DNA of 64,000 bases from Rufibacter glacialis (GTDB taxonomy: Bacteria > Bacteroidota > Bacteroidia > Cytophagales > Hymenobacteraceae): NCBI RefSeq assembly GCF_008271745.1, contig NZ_VKKZ01000025.1, positions 186,001 through 250,000 of the forward strand, written 5' to 3'. The position numbers were made by a program, and so were the translations under genes. Positions 10,101 through 19,023 of this stretch are shown piece by piece. Each line of letters starts with the position of its first letter. Position 1 is the first letter of the stretch. A model generated the notes under the pieces. It was not told the origin of the DNA, made no database searches, and saw only the letters and a list, made by a program, of their open reading frames with translations.

Positions 10101-10337
10101 ACCTCGCTGGCCTTTATTCTGGGGGTTGTGCCGTTGGTACTGGCCTCAGGGGCGGGCGCCGTTTCCCGCCAGACCATTGGCTGGGTGGTGATTGGCGGTA
10201 TGTTGGCCGCTACGTTCCTGGCTATCTTTATTGTACCGGTGTTGTACGTGGTGATCACGCGCCTGGCCTACGGTAAAAAAGGCCTGGCCGAGCTGCGCGA
10301 AAAGCACGGTGGTATTGACTATGACCATGAAGTGTAA
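7164..10337 (+). CDS. AcrB-like RND multidrug efflux permease (HAE1 family)
   Basis: A 1057-residue inner-membrane pump, the usual length for HAE1 proteins. It starts MISDVFIRRPVTSIVISI (first membrane helix), has two large periplasmic loops, and carries the TM4 motif GIVVDDAIVVVEAV with the paired acidic residues of the proton relay, plus the second-half counterpart GMITLIGLAAKNAILIVEFA with the conserved lysine. TM bundles lie at about 335-560 and 865-1035. It should drive proton-coupled export of hydrophobic compounds together with the two preceding genes. Last gene of the TetR operon; a strong terminator follows 22 bp after the stop. Confidence 0.95.
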   Translation: MISDVFIRRPVTSIVISIVIVLVGTLAMMSLPVTQYPDISPPTVSVSANYTGADAQTVEQTVATPIETQINGSPGMAYLTSTNTSTGQMNMTVTFEVGTDIDIATLDVQNRASIAEPSLPEEVRRLGVTVRKRNPSILMVIGIYSPNKSHNVQYLDNYANIYVKDALLRVQGVGDVTAIGQDFSMRLWLQPDKMAQYGLSANQVVASIQEQNMQVAAGTVGARPQYNTQAFQYPITVSGRLVTKEQFENVIIRTNPEDGSLVYLRDVARVEFGQFDYGRQATINGNPASMMLIYQSPGSNAVATAEGIYSTLAEMKKSFPADVDYIVSFESVTVVEVSINEVIVTLLEALVLVIIVVFLFLQSWRATLIPILAIPVSIIGTFIFFIPLGFTINTLTLFGFVLAIGIVVDDAIVVVEAVQHYIDHERLSPKEATRKAMKDITAPVIAIALILAAVFIPVGFIPGIVGRLYQQFAITIAISVLISAFVALTLTPALCTLMLRPMNVNRESRGLNKFFYKFNNWFARTTESYSVGVRKSIKAAPLALILLVCLYVGTVGLFANKPTGFIPTEDEGRLFISVELPEGSSATRTQAVLEKMSGIIKEVPAIQNATSISGLNAINFSFKSNSGTFFVQMKPWDERKEESMQLQGVMADLNKRFSAIKEANIIVVAPPAIPGLGQSGGFSFMLEQRSAGDIKDMERVMGEFLMAANQRPEIAMAYSFFNTRTPGYHVDVDREKVKKLGLNLSDVFSTMSSYMGSRYINDFTRYGRNYRVVAQADTSFRMDIKDLNQFYVLNRLGESVPLSAVVSTRVVENPAVISHYNLFRSVEISGSAAPGYSSGQALAALEEVAAQTLPAGYGYDFSGLSREELAAGNSTVYIFALSILLVLLLLAALYESWSVPFSILFAIPLGMFGAILALTFLPKLDNNVYAQIGMITLIGLAAKNAILIVEFAKERVDRGMELVEATIEAVRLRLRPIIMTSLAFILGVVPLVLASGAGAVSRQTIGWVVIGGMLAATFLAIFIVPVLYVVITRLAYGKKGLAELREKHGGIDYDHEV

Positions 10338-10359
10338 GTAGCGTCACTTCCTTTATAGA

Positions 10360-10388
10360 AAAGCCCTGGCCCCTAATGCCAGGGCTTT
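10360..10388 (+). terminator. Terminator of the TetR-RND operon
   Basis: A perfect 11-bp stem (AAAGCCCTGGC / GCCAGGGCTTT) with a 7-base loop runs into a T tract. Confidence 0.85.
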
Positions 10389-10412
10389 TTACTAGATTTA
10401 GAGCCTCTTTTT

Positions 10413-10901
10413 ATGAAAACACGTCAAAAAAACTCGGTCCAGGGCCGCACACCCCTGGTGCTTTTTCTGGCCTTGTACCAACTGGCCGGGGGACTGGTGG
10501 GCCTGGGCCTTTGCCTGAAGATGATTCCGGCCTTGCAGCAGCCTTCTACCTCTACCTGGGTGGGGATTGTGCTGGCGGCCGTGCTCTATACCTTCTCTAT
10601 TCTGTGCGGCTTTCTGCTGTTCCAGGTTACCCGGCAGGCGTTCCTCTTTTCCCTGGCGAACCAGATCTTGCAGGTCTTCAGCTTCGGGGTGACCGGTTTG
10701 GCGTATAACTATGTGGCAGGCCTCAAGGTGGGCGTGGGAGTAGATTTTCTGACGAGCTGGGTGTTCAAGCTCAAGTTCTCCCTTTCTTCTTTCACCTTCA
10801 GCGTGGGCACCCACACCGGGGCGTCGTTTGTGGCAGTCAACCTGCTGGCCCTGGTGCTGCTGTATCTGTTAGAGCGAGCCAAGGAAGCGGCCAACGTATA
10901 A
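10413..10901 (+). CDS. Small four-helix membrane protein of unknown function
   Basis: A 162-residue protein not recognised as a known family. Four hydrophobic segments are visible (about residues 14-36, 47-69, 78-100 and 130-153) with short loops and a basic N-terminus (MKTRQKNS), as for an integral inner-membrane protein. The part before the last helix (KLKFSLSSFTFSVGTHTG) resembles a beta-type loop. Although it follows the RND permease by only 75 bp, a terminator lies between them and another follows the gene, so it is probably its own unit. Confidence 0.7.
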   Translation: MKTRQKNSVQGRTPLVLFLALYQLAGGLVGLGLCLKMIPALQQPSTSTWVGIVLAAVLYTFSILCGFLLFQVTRQAFLFSLANQILQVFSFGVTGLAYNYVAGLKVGVGVDFLTSWVFKLKFSLSSFTFSVGTHTGASFVAVNLLALVLLYLLERAKEAANV

Positions 10902-10920
10902 CCCCCCTGTTTTTTACCCA

Positions 10921-10959
10921 AAAGCCAGAAAGTACCTGAAAAACGGGCTCTCTGGCTTT
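10921..10959 (+). terminator. Terminator after the small membrane protein gene
   Basis: A 9-bp stem (AAAGCCAGA / TCTGGCTTT) with a 21-base loop is followed by a T run at 10957-10963. Confidence 0.75.
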
Positions 10960-11333
10960 TTTTGCTTCTACCTGGGTTTAAAAAGGCGCTCTTTTGGTCT
11001 GTACTAGCTGCGTTTTTACCGTTATTTTCCCAAAACAGCAGAAAAACCTGTTCCTTCTCCCAAAGCTTTTCTTTCTCCTCCCGCAGTTGCCCTGCCCTGA
11101 CTCTCAGACCGTTACTTAGTTAAATTTTTCATTTCACACCCATTATGAGATTCACAACACAGGCTATACCAAAAGGATTAGAAATAACATAACTTCAACG
11201 ATTCGATAATTTATATTATAATTCATCAAACCTAACGCTTGTTTTGCATAAATTTTTCAAAATAAGGGTTGATTTATTGAGTTTTTTTCTCCAATTTCCT
11301 GATTCACCCTTACCCGAACGAACAAACAAAGGA
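10960..11333. other. AT-rich leader region of gltBD
   Basis: No gene is supported. The 150 bp before gltB are markedly AT-rich, as expected of a Bacteroidota promoter region, but no exact TAnnTTTG box is placed well. No riboswitch could be recognised by eye. Confidence 0.5.
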
Positions 11334-14300
11334 ATGAATCAGGCCGACGAATTTGGTAAAGGGCTTTACACGCCCGAATTAGAGCACGACGCTTGCGGTG
11401 TTGGATGTGTGGTTAATTTAGATGGTCAGAAAACCCACGCCGCGGTAAAAGACGCGTTGACCATGCTCAAGAACATGGAGCACCGTGGGGCTACCGGCAG
11501 TGACCCCGAGACGGGAGACGGCGCCGGTATTTTGGTACAACTCCCCCATGAGTTTTTCAGGAAAGAACTAGCCGAGTTCGCCATTACCCTTCCGGCCCAA
11601 GGGAGCTATGGCGTAGGCATGGTGTTTTTCCCCTCGGTGTACGAGGTACGCGAGAAGTCACGTAAAGTCTTGAACAACTGCCTGCGCAAGCTGGGCCTCA
11701 GCCTCATTGGGTACCGCCTGGTGCCCGTGAATGGCCAGGTACCCGGCCACGGCGCCAAAGCAGTGGAACCCTACATAGAGCAGGTGTTTGTGCAGCCGGT
11801 AGACCCCACCATTCAGGGCGAGGACCTGGAGCGCAAATTGTTCGTGCTGCGCAACCTCATCAGCAATGAGACCCGCAAGAGCGTGCGCGGCGAGAACGGC
11901 ACCTTTTACATTGCCTCCTTCTCTTCGCGCACCATCATTTACAAAGGTCAGCTCAAAACCGACCAGCTGGAACGCTATTACCATGACCTGCGCCACCCTG
12001 AGTTCAAGTCGGCGCTGGCGGTGGTGCACTCGCGCTTCTCCACCAACACGTTCCCTAACTGGCGCCTGGCCCAGCCCTTCCGCTTTATCGCGCACAACGG
12101 CGAGATCAACACCATCAGGGGCAACGTGAACAAGATGAAGTCCAAGGAAGCACTCATGTCCTCGCCTCTGTTCACCCCAGAGGAGATGCAGTGGCTGATC
12201 CCCATCACCAACCCAGAAGATTCAGACTCTGCCAACCTGGACGCCCTAGTGGAACTGCTTACGCTCTCTGGCCGGCCGCTGCCGCACGTGATGATGATGC
12301 TGGTGCCCGAGGCCTGGCAGAACAACGCGCACATGGACACCTATAAAAAGGCGTTCTATAAATTCCATGCCTCGCTTATGGAGCCCTGGGATGGCCCGGC
12401 CGCCCTCTTCTTCACCGACGGCACCCAGATTGGCGCTACTTTGGACCGCAACGGCCTGCGCCCTGTACGTTACTGCCTCACCAAACAGGGCCGGCTTATC
12501 ATGGCCTCTGAGGCGGGAGCGCTGTGCGTAGACCCCAAAGACGTGATCAAGCGCGGCCGCCTGCAACCCGGCAAGATGCTGCTCGCGGATATCTCCCAGG
12601 GAAGGATATATGAGGACGAGGAGATCAAGCAGCTGGTGTGCAATGACAAGCCGTATTTTGACTGGATTCAGAAAAACCGGATCAAACTGCGCCTGCGCCC
12701 AGAGCCGAAAGTGCTGCTGCAGCCTTGCTCACCAGAAGAACTTCGGCAGCGCCAGAAAGCCTACGGCTACACCCGCGAAGACCTGAAGATGCTGGTAGAA
12801 CCCATGGCGGCAACGGGTTATGAACCGGTGGGCAGCATGGGATCAGATACCCCGTTGGCGGTGCTCTCGCAGCACAGCCAGCACGTATCCAATTACTTCA
12901 AGCAGTTCTTCGCGCAGGTGAGTAACCCGCCCATTGACTCCATCCGGGAACGGTTGGTGATGTCGCTGTTCACCCGCGTGGGCGAATCACTGAACATTTT
13001 AGATGAAAGCGAGGCGCACGTGCGCCAAATCCATATCTCGCAGCCGGTCATGGACCCCGTGGAATTCCAGAAGCTGGTGTTCCTGAAAGAAGAGGGCTTT
13101 GAGCACGAACTGCTGGATGCTACCTTCTCTACCCGGGAAACCGGTAACCTGCAGCGCGACATTGACCGCATCTGCCAAGAGGCCGAAGCCGCGGTGCGGG
13201 CAGGCAAGAAAATCCTGATTATCTCTAACCGCAACGTAGAGGAACAGCGCGCAGCTATTCCGTCTTTGCTGGCAGTGGGCGCGGTGCACCACCACCTGGT
13301 GGAGAAACGCATCAGAACCAAGGCAGGGCTGGTGGTAGAAGCCGGTGATGCCTGGGAAACCCACCATTTCGCCACTATCATCGGGTACGGGGCCAGCGCG
13401 GTGTATCCGTTCCTGATCTATGACACCATCAAGAGCCTGCATGACCAGCAGAAGCTGGACAACGCGAAGCCGTACACCCATTATTTCCAGAACTTCATTA
13501 CCGCGGTAGACAACGGCTTGCTCAAGATCCTGTCCAAAATGGGCATAAGTACGCTGCAGAGTTACCAAAGCTCCCAGATCTTTGAGATTCTGGGGCTGGG
13601 CCAGGAAGTGATTGAGAAGTGTTTTAAAGGCACCACCAACCGCCTGGAAGGCCTCAACTTTGAGGATCTGGAACGGGAGGCCCTTACCAAGCACCAGAGC
13701 GCGTACCTAGACCTGGAGAACCTGCTGGAGTCCGGTGGTTTCTACCAGTGGCGCCGCGACGGCGAAGAGCACCTACTCACGCCCAAGGTGATCCACCTGC
13801 TGCAGAAATCCACCCGGCTCAACGACTTCCTGTTATATAAGGAGTATTCGCGGTCAATCCGGGAACACCAGCAGAAAACGGCCATCACGCTACGCAACCT
13901 GTTTGAGTTCCGGAAGCGGCAGTCGGTGCCCTTGGAGGAGGTGGAGCCGGTAACCGCTATTCTGAAACGCTTCGCTACGGGGGCCATGTCGTTTGGGTCT
14001 ATCTCGCATGAGGCGCACAGCACGTTGGCCATTGCCATGAACCGCATTGGCGGCAAAAGCAACAGCGGTGAGGGCGGCGAAGATGAGGCGCGTTACATCA
14101 AACATGCCAACGGCGACTCGGAGCGCTCCCGCGTGAAGCAGGTGGCCTCGGGCCGGTTTGGCGTGACCAGCCATTACCTGGCCAACGCCGACGAGATTCA
14201 GATCAAGATCGCGCAGGGCGCCAAGCCTGGCGAGGGCGGCCAGTTACCGGGCCACAAGGTGGACCACTGGATTGCCCGCGTACGTTGCTCCACTCCAGGC

Positions 14301-15839
14301 GTAGGCTTGATCTCCCCACCGCCTCACCATGACATCTACTCCATTGAAGACCTCAAGCAGTTAATTTTTGATGTGAAGAACGCCAACCCCAAAGCCCGCA
14401 TCAACGTGAAGCTGGTGGCCGAGGCCGGCGTGGGTACCATTGCCTCGGGCGTGGCCAAAGCCAAGGCAGACGCCATCATGATCTCCGGCGCTGACGGCGG
14501 AACCGGAGCCAGCCCGCTGAGCTCTATCCGCCACACCGGCCTGCCCTGGGAGATCGGCTTAGCCGAAGCGCACCAGACCCTGATCAAGAACAACCTGCGC
14601 AGCCGCGTGACCCTGCAAACCGACGGTAAGATCCTGACCGGGTATGACCTGGCCGTGGCTACTTTGCTGGGCGCCGAGGAATACGGGGTGGCCACTGCCG
14701 CCCTGATCGCTGAAGGCTGTATCATGATGCGCAAGTGCCACCTGAACACCTGCCCCGTGGGCATCGCCACCCAGAATCCGGAACTACGCCAGCTCTTCAC
14801 CGGTAACCCAGACCACGTGGTGAACCTGTTCACGTTCCTGGCCATGGAATTGCGGCAGATCATGGCCTCCCTGGGCTTCAGAACCATCAATGAGATGGTG
14901 GGCCAGTCGCAGATCCTGAAGATCAGGACTGACCTGAACCACTGGAAACTGAAAAACCTGGATCTGTCCCCTATTCTGTACCAAGAGTACGCGCCCCGTA
15001 ATGTGGGCACCTACAAGCAGATTGAGCAAGACCACGAGATTGCCAAAGTCCTGGACAAAAAGCTGATCAGAGACCTGAAGAAAGGCAACACCGAGGTGGA
15101 ATACCGCATCAACAACGTAGACCGCGCCGTGGGTACCATGCTGTCATATGAGATATCCACCACCTTCGGCAAGCATGGTTTACCGGAAGATTCCTTCAAA
15201 ACCACCTTCTACGGCTCTGCCGGACAGTCTTTTGGCGCCTTCCTGGCCCCGGGCATCACGTTCCGTTTGATGGGTGAAGCTAATGATTATCTGGGCAAAG
15301 GCTTGTCGGGTGGGAAACTGATTCTGCAGCCGTTCAAGGAAAGCCAATATATGGCCCACGAGAACATCATCACAGGCAATGTGGCGCTGTACGGAGCCAC
15401 CTCGGGCAAGGTGTACATCAACGGCCTGGCCGGGGAGCGCTTCTGCGTGCGCAACTCCGGCGCCGAGGCGGTGGTGGAAGGCATTGGCGACCACGGCTGC
15501 GAGTACATGACCGGCGGTAAGGTGCTGGTGCTGGGCGAGATAGGCAAGAACTTCGCGGCCGGCATGAGCGGCGGCATGGCCTACCTCTACGCCCCAGACC
15601 CCAGCTACCTGGAGCAATGCAATCTGGACATGGTGGCCCTGGAAGCCCCTGAAGCCGAAGACCTGCGCTGGATGGAGCAGAAACTACAGGAGCACGTGGC
15701 CTATACCGGCAGTGTGCGGGCCCAGGAGTTCCTGGCCAACTGGGAGCAAACCCAGCAACAGTTTATCAAAGTAATGCCGCATGACCTGAAGAAGGCCCTG
15801 CAATTGAAAGAAATGGAAACCGAAAAAGTACTGGCCTAA
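11334..15839 (+). CDS. gltB: Glutamate synthase large subunit
   Basis: A 1501-residue protein, full length for bacterial GltB. The ATG at 11334 is chosen because it puts the catalytic glutaminase cysteine at residue 21 (HDACGVG); the frame extends upstream without homology. Domains in order: type II glutamine amidotransferase (about 21-420), central domain, FMN-binding synthase domain (about 820-1200) with the [3Fe-4S] cysteines Cys1129, Cys1135 and Cys1140 in C-x5-C-x4-C spacing, and a C-terminal GXGXG beta-helix (about 1250-1480). It transfers the glutamine amide to 2-oxoglutarate to make glutamate. Its stop overlaps the gltD start by one base (TAATG). Confidence 0.97.
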   Translation: MNQADEFGKGLYTPELEHDACGVGCVVNLDGQKTHAAVKDALTMLKNMEHRGATGSDPETGDGAGILVQLPHEFFRKELAEFAITLPAQGSYGVGMVFFPSVYEVREKSRKVLNNCLRKLGLSLIGYRLVPVNGQVPGHGAKAVEPYIEQVFVQPVDPTIQGEDLERKLFVLRNLISNETRKSVRGENGTFYIASFSSRTIIYKGQLKTDQLERYYHDLRHPEFKSALAVVHSRFSTNTFPNWRLAQPFRFIAHNGEINTIRGNVNKMKSKEALMSSPLFTPEEMQWLIPITNPEDSDSANLDALVELLTLSGRPLPHVMMMLVPEAWQNNAHMDTYKKAFYKFHASLMEPWDGPAALFFTDGTQIGATLDRNGLRPVRYCLTKQGRLIMASEAGALCVDPKDVIKRGRLQPGKMLLADISQGRIYEDEEIKQLVCNDKPYFDWIQKNRIKLRLRPEPKVLLQPCSPEELRQRQKAYGYTREDLKMLVEPMAATGYEPVGSMGSDTPLAVLSQHSQHVSNYFKQFFAQVSNPPIDSIRERLVMSLFTRVGESLNILDESEAHVRQIHISQPVMDPVEFQKLVFLKEEGFEHELLDATFSTRETGNLQRDIDRICQEAEAAVRAGKKILIISNRNVEEQRAAIPSLLAVGAVHHHLVEKRIRTKAGLVVEAGDAWETHHFATIIGYGASAVYPFLIYDTIKSLHDQQKLDNAKPYTHYFQNFITAVDNGLLKILSKMGISTLQSYQSSQIFEILGLGQEVIEKCFKGTTNRLEGLNFEDLEREALTKHQSAYLDLENLLESGGFYQWRRDGEEHLLTPKVIHLLQKSTRLNDFLLYKEYSRSIREHQQKTAITLRNLFEFRKRQSVPLEEVEPVTAILKRFATGAMSFGSISHEAHSTLAIAMNRIGGKSNSGEGGEDEARYIKHANGDSERSRVKQVASGRFGVTSHYLANADEIQIKIAQGAKPGEGGQLPGHKVDHWIARVRCSTPGVGLISPPPHHDIYSIEDLKQLIFDVKNANPKARINVKLVAEAGVGTIASGVAKAKADAIMISGADGGTGASPLSSIRHTGLPWEIGLAEAHQTLIKNNLRSRVTLQTDGKILTGYDLAVATLLGAEEYGVATAALIAEGCIMMRKCHLNTCPVGIATQNPELRQLFTGNPDHVVNLFTFLAMELRQIMASLGFRTINEMVGQSQILKIRTDLNHWKLKNLDLSPILYQEYAPRNVGTYKQIEQDHEIAKVLDKKLIRDLKKGNTEVEYRINNVDRAVGTMLSYEISTTFGKHGLPEDSFKTTFYGSAGQSFGAFLAPGITFRLMGEANDYLGKGLSGGKLILQPFKESQYMAHENIITGNVALYGATSGKVYINGLAGERFCVRNSGAEAVVEGIGDHGCEYMTGGKVLVLGEIGKNFAAGMSGGMAYLYAPDPSYLEQCNLDMVALEAPEAEDLRWMEQKLQEHVAYTGSVRAQEFLANWEQTQQQFIKVMPHDLKKALQLKEMETEKVLA

Positions 15840-17293
15840 TGGGAAGAGCAGACGGATTTTTGAAATACCACCGGGAGGTGCCCGCCACCCGCGACCCTAA
15901 AGTGCGGGTAAACGACTCCAACGAGATTAACCTCCCTTTTCCGGAAGAGAAGACGAAAATACAGGCCACCCGCTGCATGGACTGCGGCATCCCTTTCTGC
16001 CACAACGGCTGCCCCTTGGGTAACCTCATCCCCGACTTCAATGATGCGGTCTCAGAAGGCGATTGGGAACGGGCCATCAGGGTGCTGTACAGTACCAACA
16101 ACTTCCCGGAGTTCACGGGCCGCATCTGCCCGGCTCCTTGTGAGAGCAGTTGCGTCTTGTCCATCAACAAGCCCGCCGTGGCCATTGAGCACATTGAGAA
16201 GTCCATCGCTGAGAAGTCCTTTGAGCTGGGCCTGGTAAAACCCAACCCTCCGTTGCAGCGCACCGGTAAGAAAGTGGCCGTGGTAGGCTCCGGCCCCGCC
16301 GGACTAGCTGCCGCCGCGCAACTGAACCAGGCCGGCCATAAGGTGACCATCTATGAGAAAGACGAGAAAGCCGGTGGTTTGCTGCGGTACGGTATCCCAG
16401 ATTTCAAACTGGAGAAGTGGACCATTGACCGCCGCCTGGCCATTCTGGAAGCCGAGGGCATCAAGTTCAAGTACAACCGCAAGATTGGGCAAGACACCAC
16501 GCTCAAGAAGCTGTACCGTAAATTTGACGCCGTGCTGCTGGCCATTGGGTCTTCCAAACCGCGCGCCATCTCTATACCCGGCAACCACCTCAAAGGTATC
16601 CATTTCGCCATGGATTACCTGGGGCTGCAGAACCGCCGGGTAGACGGCGCGGCTATTGCGACGGAGCAGGACATCAACGCACTGGGCAAACATGTGCTGG
16701 TAATTGGCGGCGGTGACACCGGTTCAGACTGCGTGGGTACAGCCAATCGTCAGTTTGCCCAGTCGGTGACCCAACTGCAGTACCGCTACATGCCCAGTTC
16801 AGACCGCCATCCGCATAACCCCTGGCCCGAGGAACCGGTTACCCTCTCCTCGTCTTCTTCGCATGAAGAAGGCTGTGAGCGGAGTTGGGGCTGGCTCAAC
16901 AAGGAATTCATTGCGGATGAGAACGGGCACGTGAAAGGCCTGCGCGTGGTGGAACTGGAATGGAAAAACCAGAGCGAATACACTGAAAAGCCCAACAGCG
17001 AGCGCATCCTGCCCTGCGACCTGGCACTGATTGCCATCGGGTATGAGCGCCCGGAACACGAGGCCTTCACCGCCAACTTCAAGTTTGAACTGGACCGCCG
17101 CGGCAACTTCAAGCTCAACGACTGGCAAACGAACGTACCGGGGGTATTCTCGGCCGGTGACGCCTGCCGCGGCCAATCTCTGGTGGTCTGGGCCATCTCA
17201 GACGGCCGTGAAGCCGCCCGCGCCATAGACGTGTACCTGATGGGGAGCTCTGAGTTACCTTCTAAGGAATTGTCTAAATACCAGCTGTTTTAA
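15839..17293 (+). CDS. gltD: Glutamate synthase small subunit
   Basis: A 484-residue NADPH- and FAD-binding partner of GltB. The N-terminal iron-sulfur region has CMDCGIPFCHNGCP starting at Cys46 and a second cluster CPAPCESSC. The FAD fold follows at VAVVGSGPAGLAAAAQLNQA and the NADPH fold at HVLVIGGGDTGSDC, with the family end motif GVFSAGDACRGQSLVVWAIS. It passes electrons from NADPH to the large subunit. Translation is probably coupled to gltB through the overlapping stop and start. A terminator lies 47 bp downstream. Confidence 0.97.
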   Translation: MGRADGFLKYHREVPATRDPKVRVNDSNEINLPFPEEKTKIQATRCMDCGIPFCHNGCPLGNLIPDFNDAVSEGDWERAIRVLYSTNNFPEFTGRICPAPCESSCVLSINKPAVAIEHIEKSIAEKSFELGLVKPNPPLQRTGKKVAVVGSGPAGLAAAAQLNQAGHKVTIYEKDEKAGGLLRYGIPDFKLEKWTIDRRLAILEAEGIKFKYNRKIGQDTTLKKLYRKFDAVLLAIGSSKPRAISIPGNHLKGIHFAMDYLGLQNRRVDGAAIATEQDINALGKHVLVIGGGDTGSDCVGTANRQFAQSVTQLQYRYMPSSDRHPHNPWPEEPVTLSSSSSHEEGCERSWGWLNKEFIADENGHVKGLRVVELEWKNQSEYTEKPNSERILPCDLALIAIGYERPEHEAFTANFKFELDRRGNFKLNDWQTNVPGVFSAGDACRGQSLVVWAISDGREAARAIDVYLMGSSELPSKELSKYQLF

Positions 17294-17297
17294 GGGC

Positions 17298-17329
17298 GTA
17301 TCAAGTAGCTGGTATCAAGTAGCACGTAT
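17298..17329 (+). repeat. Short tandem repeat GTATCAAGTAGC
   Basis: Two copies of GTATCAAGTAGC begin at 17298 and 17312; the second continues as CACGTAT. The same word in the order AGCACGTATCAAGTAG recurs at 40144-40159, so this is a dispersed intergenic repeat. Confidence 0.6.
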
Positions 17330-17340
17330 TTGTTTCATAT

Positions 17341-17378
17341 AAAGCCCTGCGCTTGCCTTTTGGGTGAGGCGGGGCTTT
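17341..17378 (+). terminator. Terminator of gltBD
   Basis: A 10-bp stem with one G-T pair (AAAGCCCTGC / GCGGGGCTTT) is followed by five Ts. Confidence 0.8.
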
Positions 17379-17420
17379 TTGCGTGGGTTGTCTTTGTGTG
17401 GTGTTTTGGGAAAAAGAGGG

Positions 17421-17733
17421 CGGAAACAGATTGGCAACGGCCTTGGCAGAGACACTCGTAGGAGCTGCGCACACTACGAGGTCTTTGGAAGTGCCATTAG
17501 GTTGATTTGAGGATTATTTTCTGGAAAGGTGGCAAAAACAGAAGATTTTAAACATAGATGTTTTCCTGGCATCAGATTGACTCATAGCGAAGACTTGTCC
17601 TTCTGCAGTTTGGTAATGATTCCCGGTGAGCCTTATCAGACTCATGACTCAAGACTTAAAACTCAACCTGACCTCGTAGTGTGCGCAGCTCCTACGAGTG
17701 TCTCTGCCAGGGCCGTTGCCAATTCTCTTTCCG
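17421..17733. repeat. Inverted-repeat element (REP/MITE-like)
   Basis: Arms at 17421-17482 and 17671-17733 are reverse complements over about 62 bp; the inner 52 bp match with one difference, and the outer part has one substitution and one single-base gap. Each arm itself contains a small hairpin (CTCGTAG ... CTACGAG). The 188 bp between the arms code for nothing recognisable. The layout resembles two REP units in opposite orientation or a short non-autonomous element. No target-site duplication was identified. Confidence 0.7.
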
Positions 17734-17810
17734 GCTTGTTTTCCTGAAATCTGGCGTAAAATGGAAAGACCTTCCTTATTTCCGTAGACACCCTAGAGAA
17801 GGAAGCCAGT

Positions 17811-18659
17811 ATGGAAACGAGAGAAAAGTATTACCGCACCAATGGCATGGAGCTACATACCGTAGAAGCTGGCTCACCTACCGGAAAAGTCATTCTTTTC
17901 CTGCACGGGTTCCCCGAATTCTGGTATGGCTGGAGAAAGCAGCTGGCGTTCTTTGCCGAAAAAGGTTTTAGGGCCGTGGCTCCTGACCAACGGGGCTACG
18001 GCCTCAGCAGCAAACCACAGGGAGTAAAAGCATATACCATTGACCAGATAACCCAGGACATAGTTGATCTTATTCCCCAAATCACCCAGGAGAAAGTAGT
18101 CCTGGTGGGGCATGATTGGGGTGGCGGCGTCGCCTGGAACCTGGCGCTTCATTTCCCTGACTTGCTGGAAAAATTGGTGATTTTGAACATGCCGCACCCA
18201 GCTGTCATACATGACCACCTCCGGCATAACCCCAGACAGATGCTGCGCAGTTGGTACGCCTTTTTTTTCCAGGTGCCTTGGGCGCCCGAGGCCTTGAATA
18301 GCGCCTTCCACTTCAAACTCCTGGAAACCATTATGACAAGGTCAGCCCTGCCTGGCACCTTCAGCCCGCAAGACATGGCAGCTTACAAGGCGGCCTGGGC
18401 TCAGCCTGGCGCCTTAGAGAAGATGATCAATTGGTACCGCGCTTATAAATACAACCCCGTGAAGGCAAGTCACCCAGTGGAAACGCCCACTCTGTTACTC
18501 TGGGGAAAGCAGGATACATTCCTTGGATCAGAACTGGCCCTGCCCAGCATGGGCCAGTGCCGGCAAGGCCAACTTGTGTTCCTGGAAGAGGCAACGCACT
18601 GGCTCCACCATGAACAGCCAGAAAAAGTAAACGGATTGATCTATGATTTCCTGCAATGA
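17811..18659 (+). CDS. Alpha/beta hydrolase, epoxide-hydrolase-like
   Basis: A 282-residue cytoplasmic alpha/beta hydrolase without signal peptide. The oxyanion motif HGFPEFWYGW is followed by DQRGYGLSSKP and the nucleophile elbow GHDWGG with Asp102 in place of serine, which is the epoxide hydrolase/haloalkane dehalogenase type. Asp235 (LLWGKQDTF) and His263 (ATHWLHHEQP) complete a plausible triad. Two candidate lid tyrosines (AAYKAAW, WYRAYKYNP) favour epoxide hydrolase. The substrate is unknown. The gene stands alone just after the inverted-repeat element. Confidence 0.85.
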   Translation: METREKYYRTNGMELHTVEAGSPTGKVILFLHGFPEFWYGWRKQLAFFAEKGFRAVAPDQRGYGLSSKPQGVKAYTIDQITQDIVDLIPQITQEKVVLVGHDWGGGVAWNLALHFPDLLEKLVILNMPHPAVIHDHLRHNPRQMLRSWYAFFFQVPWAPEALNSAFHFKLLETIMTRSALPGTFSPQDMAAYKAAWAQPGALEKMINWYRAYKYNPVKASHPVETPTLLLWGKQDTFLGSELALPSMGQCRQGQLVFLEEATHWLHHEQPEKVNGLIYDFLQ

Positions 18660-18803
18660 TGGGGATTTCCCTAACCTGAAAATCCGCAAGAAACCGTCTA
18701 ATCTTTGATTCTAGTTCTTCCTCTTTTGCTTAGGGATAGTTAACCAGCACAGGAGAACCCAGGGGCAGCAGAGGTCCTTCTTCATTTTTGAATGCTTTTC
18801 TTT

Positions 18804-18841
18804 ATGCCTGCACTGCTGGGGCAGGTCGTCCCCGCAGGCAT
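18804..18841 (+). terminator. Hairpin terminator downstream of the hydrolase
   Basis: An 8-bp stem (ATGCCTGC / GCAGGCAT) encloses a second stem (GGGG / CCCC) and is followed by TTTATT. It lies 145 bp after the hydrolase stop. Confidence 0.6.
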
Positions 18842-18971
18842 TTTATTATGTTCACGTTCCATCCTTGAATTTACGTTGAAGGCCTATAAAACATGCGTGG
18901 CTAAGGGTTTTCCTTATGGAGTGGAAAGGCGCCTTCTTTTGGAGAATCGATGCGAAAACAGGCAAAAAAAA

Positions 18972-18992
18972 CCGCACCTCAAAGAAGTGCGG
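18972..18992 (-). terminator. Terminator of the DUF6600-like gene
   Basis: A CCGCAC / GTGCGG stem extended by A-T pairs is followed on the minus strand by a run of Ts. Confidence 0.75.
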
Positions 18993-19023
18993 CTTTCCTA
19001 TCATTCATTAAATCAAAAACGGT

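Larger units (their letters stand above)
18660..19023. other. Convergent intergenic region
   Basis: No gene is supported between the hydrolase and the DUF6600-like gene. It holds two terminators, one for each flanking gene. Confidence 0.6.

Noticed and set aside
17529-17747. A short frame inside the inverted-repeat element as a possible transposase
   Set aside because: Only 72 codons, no family likeness, and it runs into one arm of the repeat.
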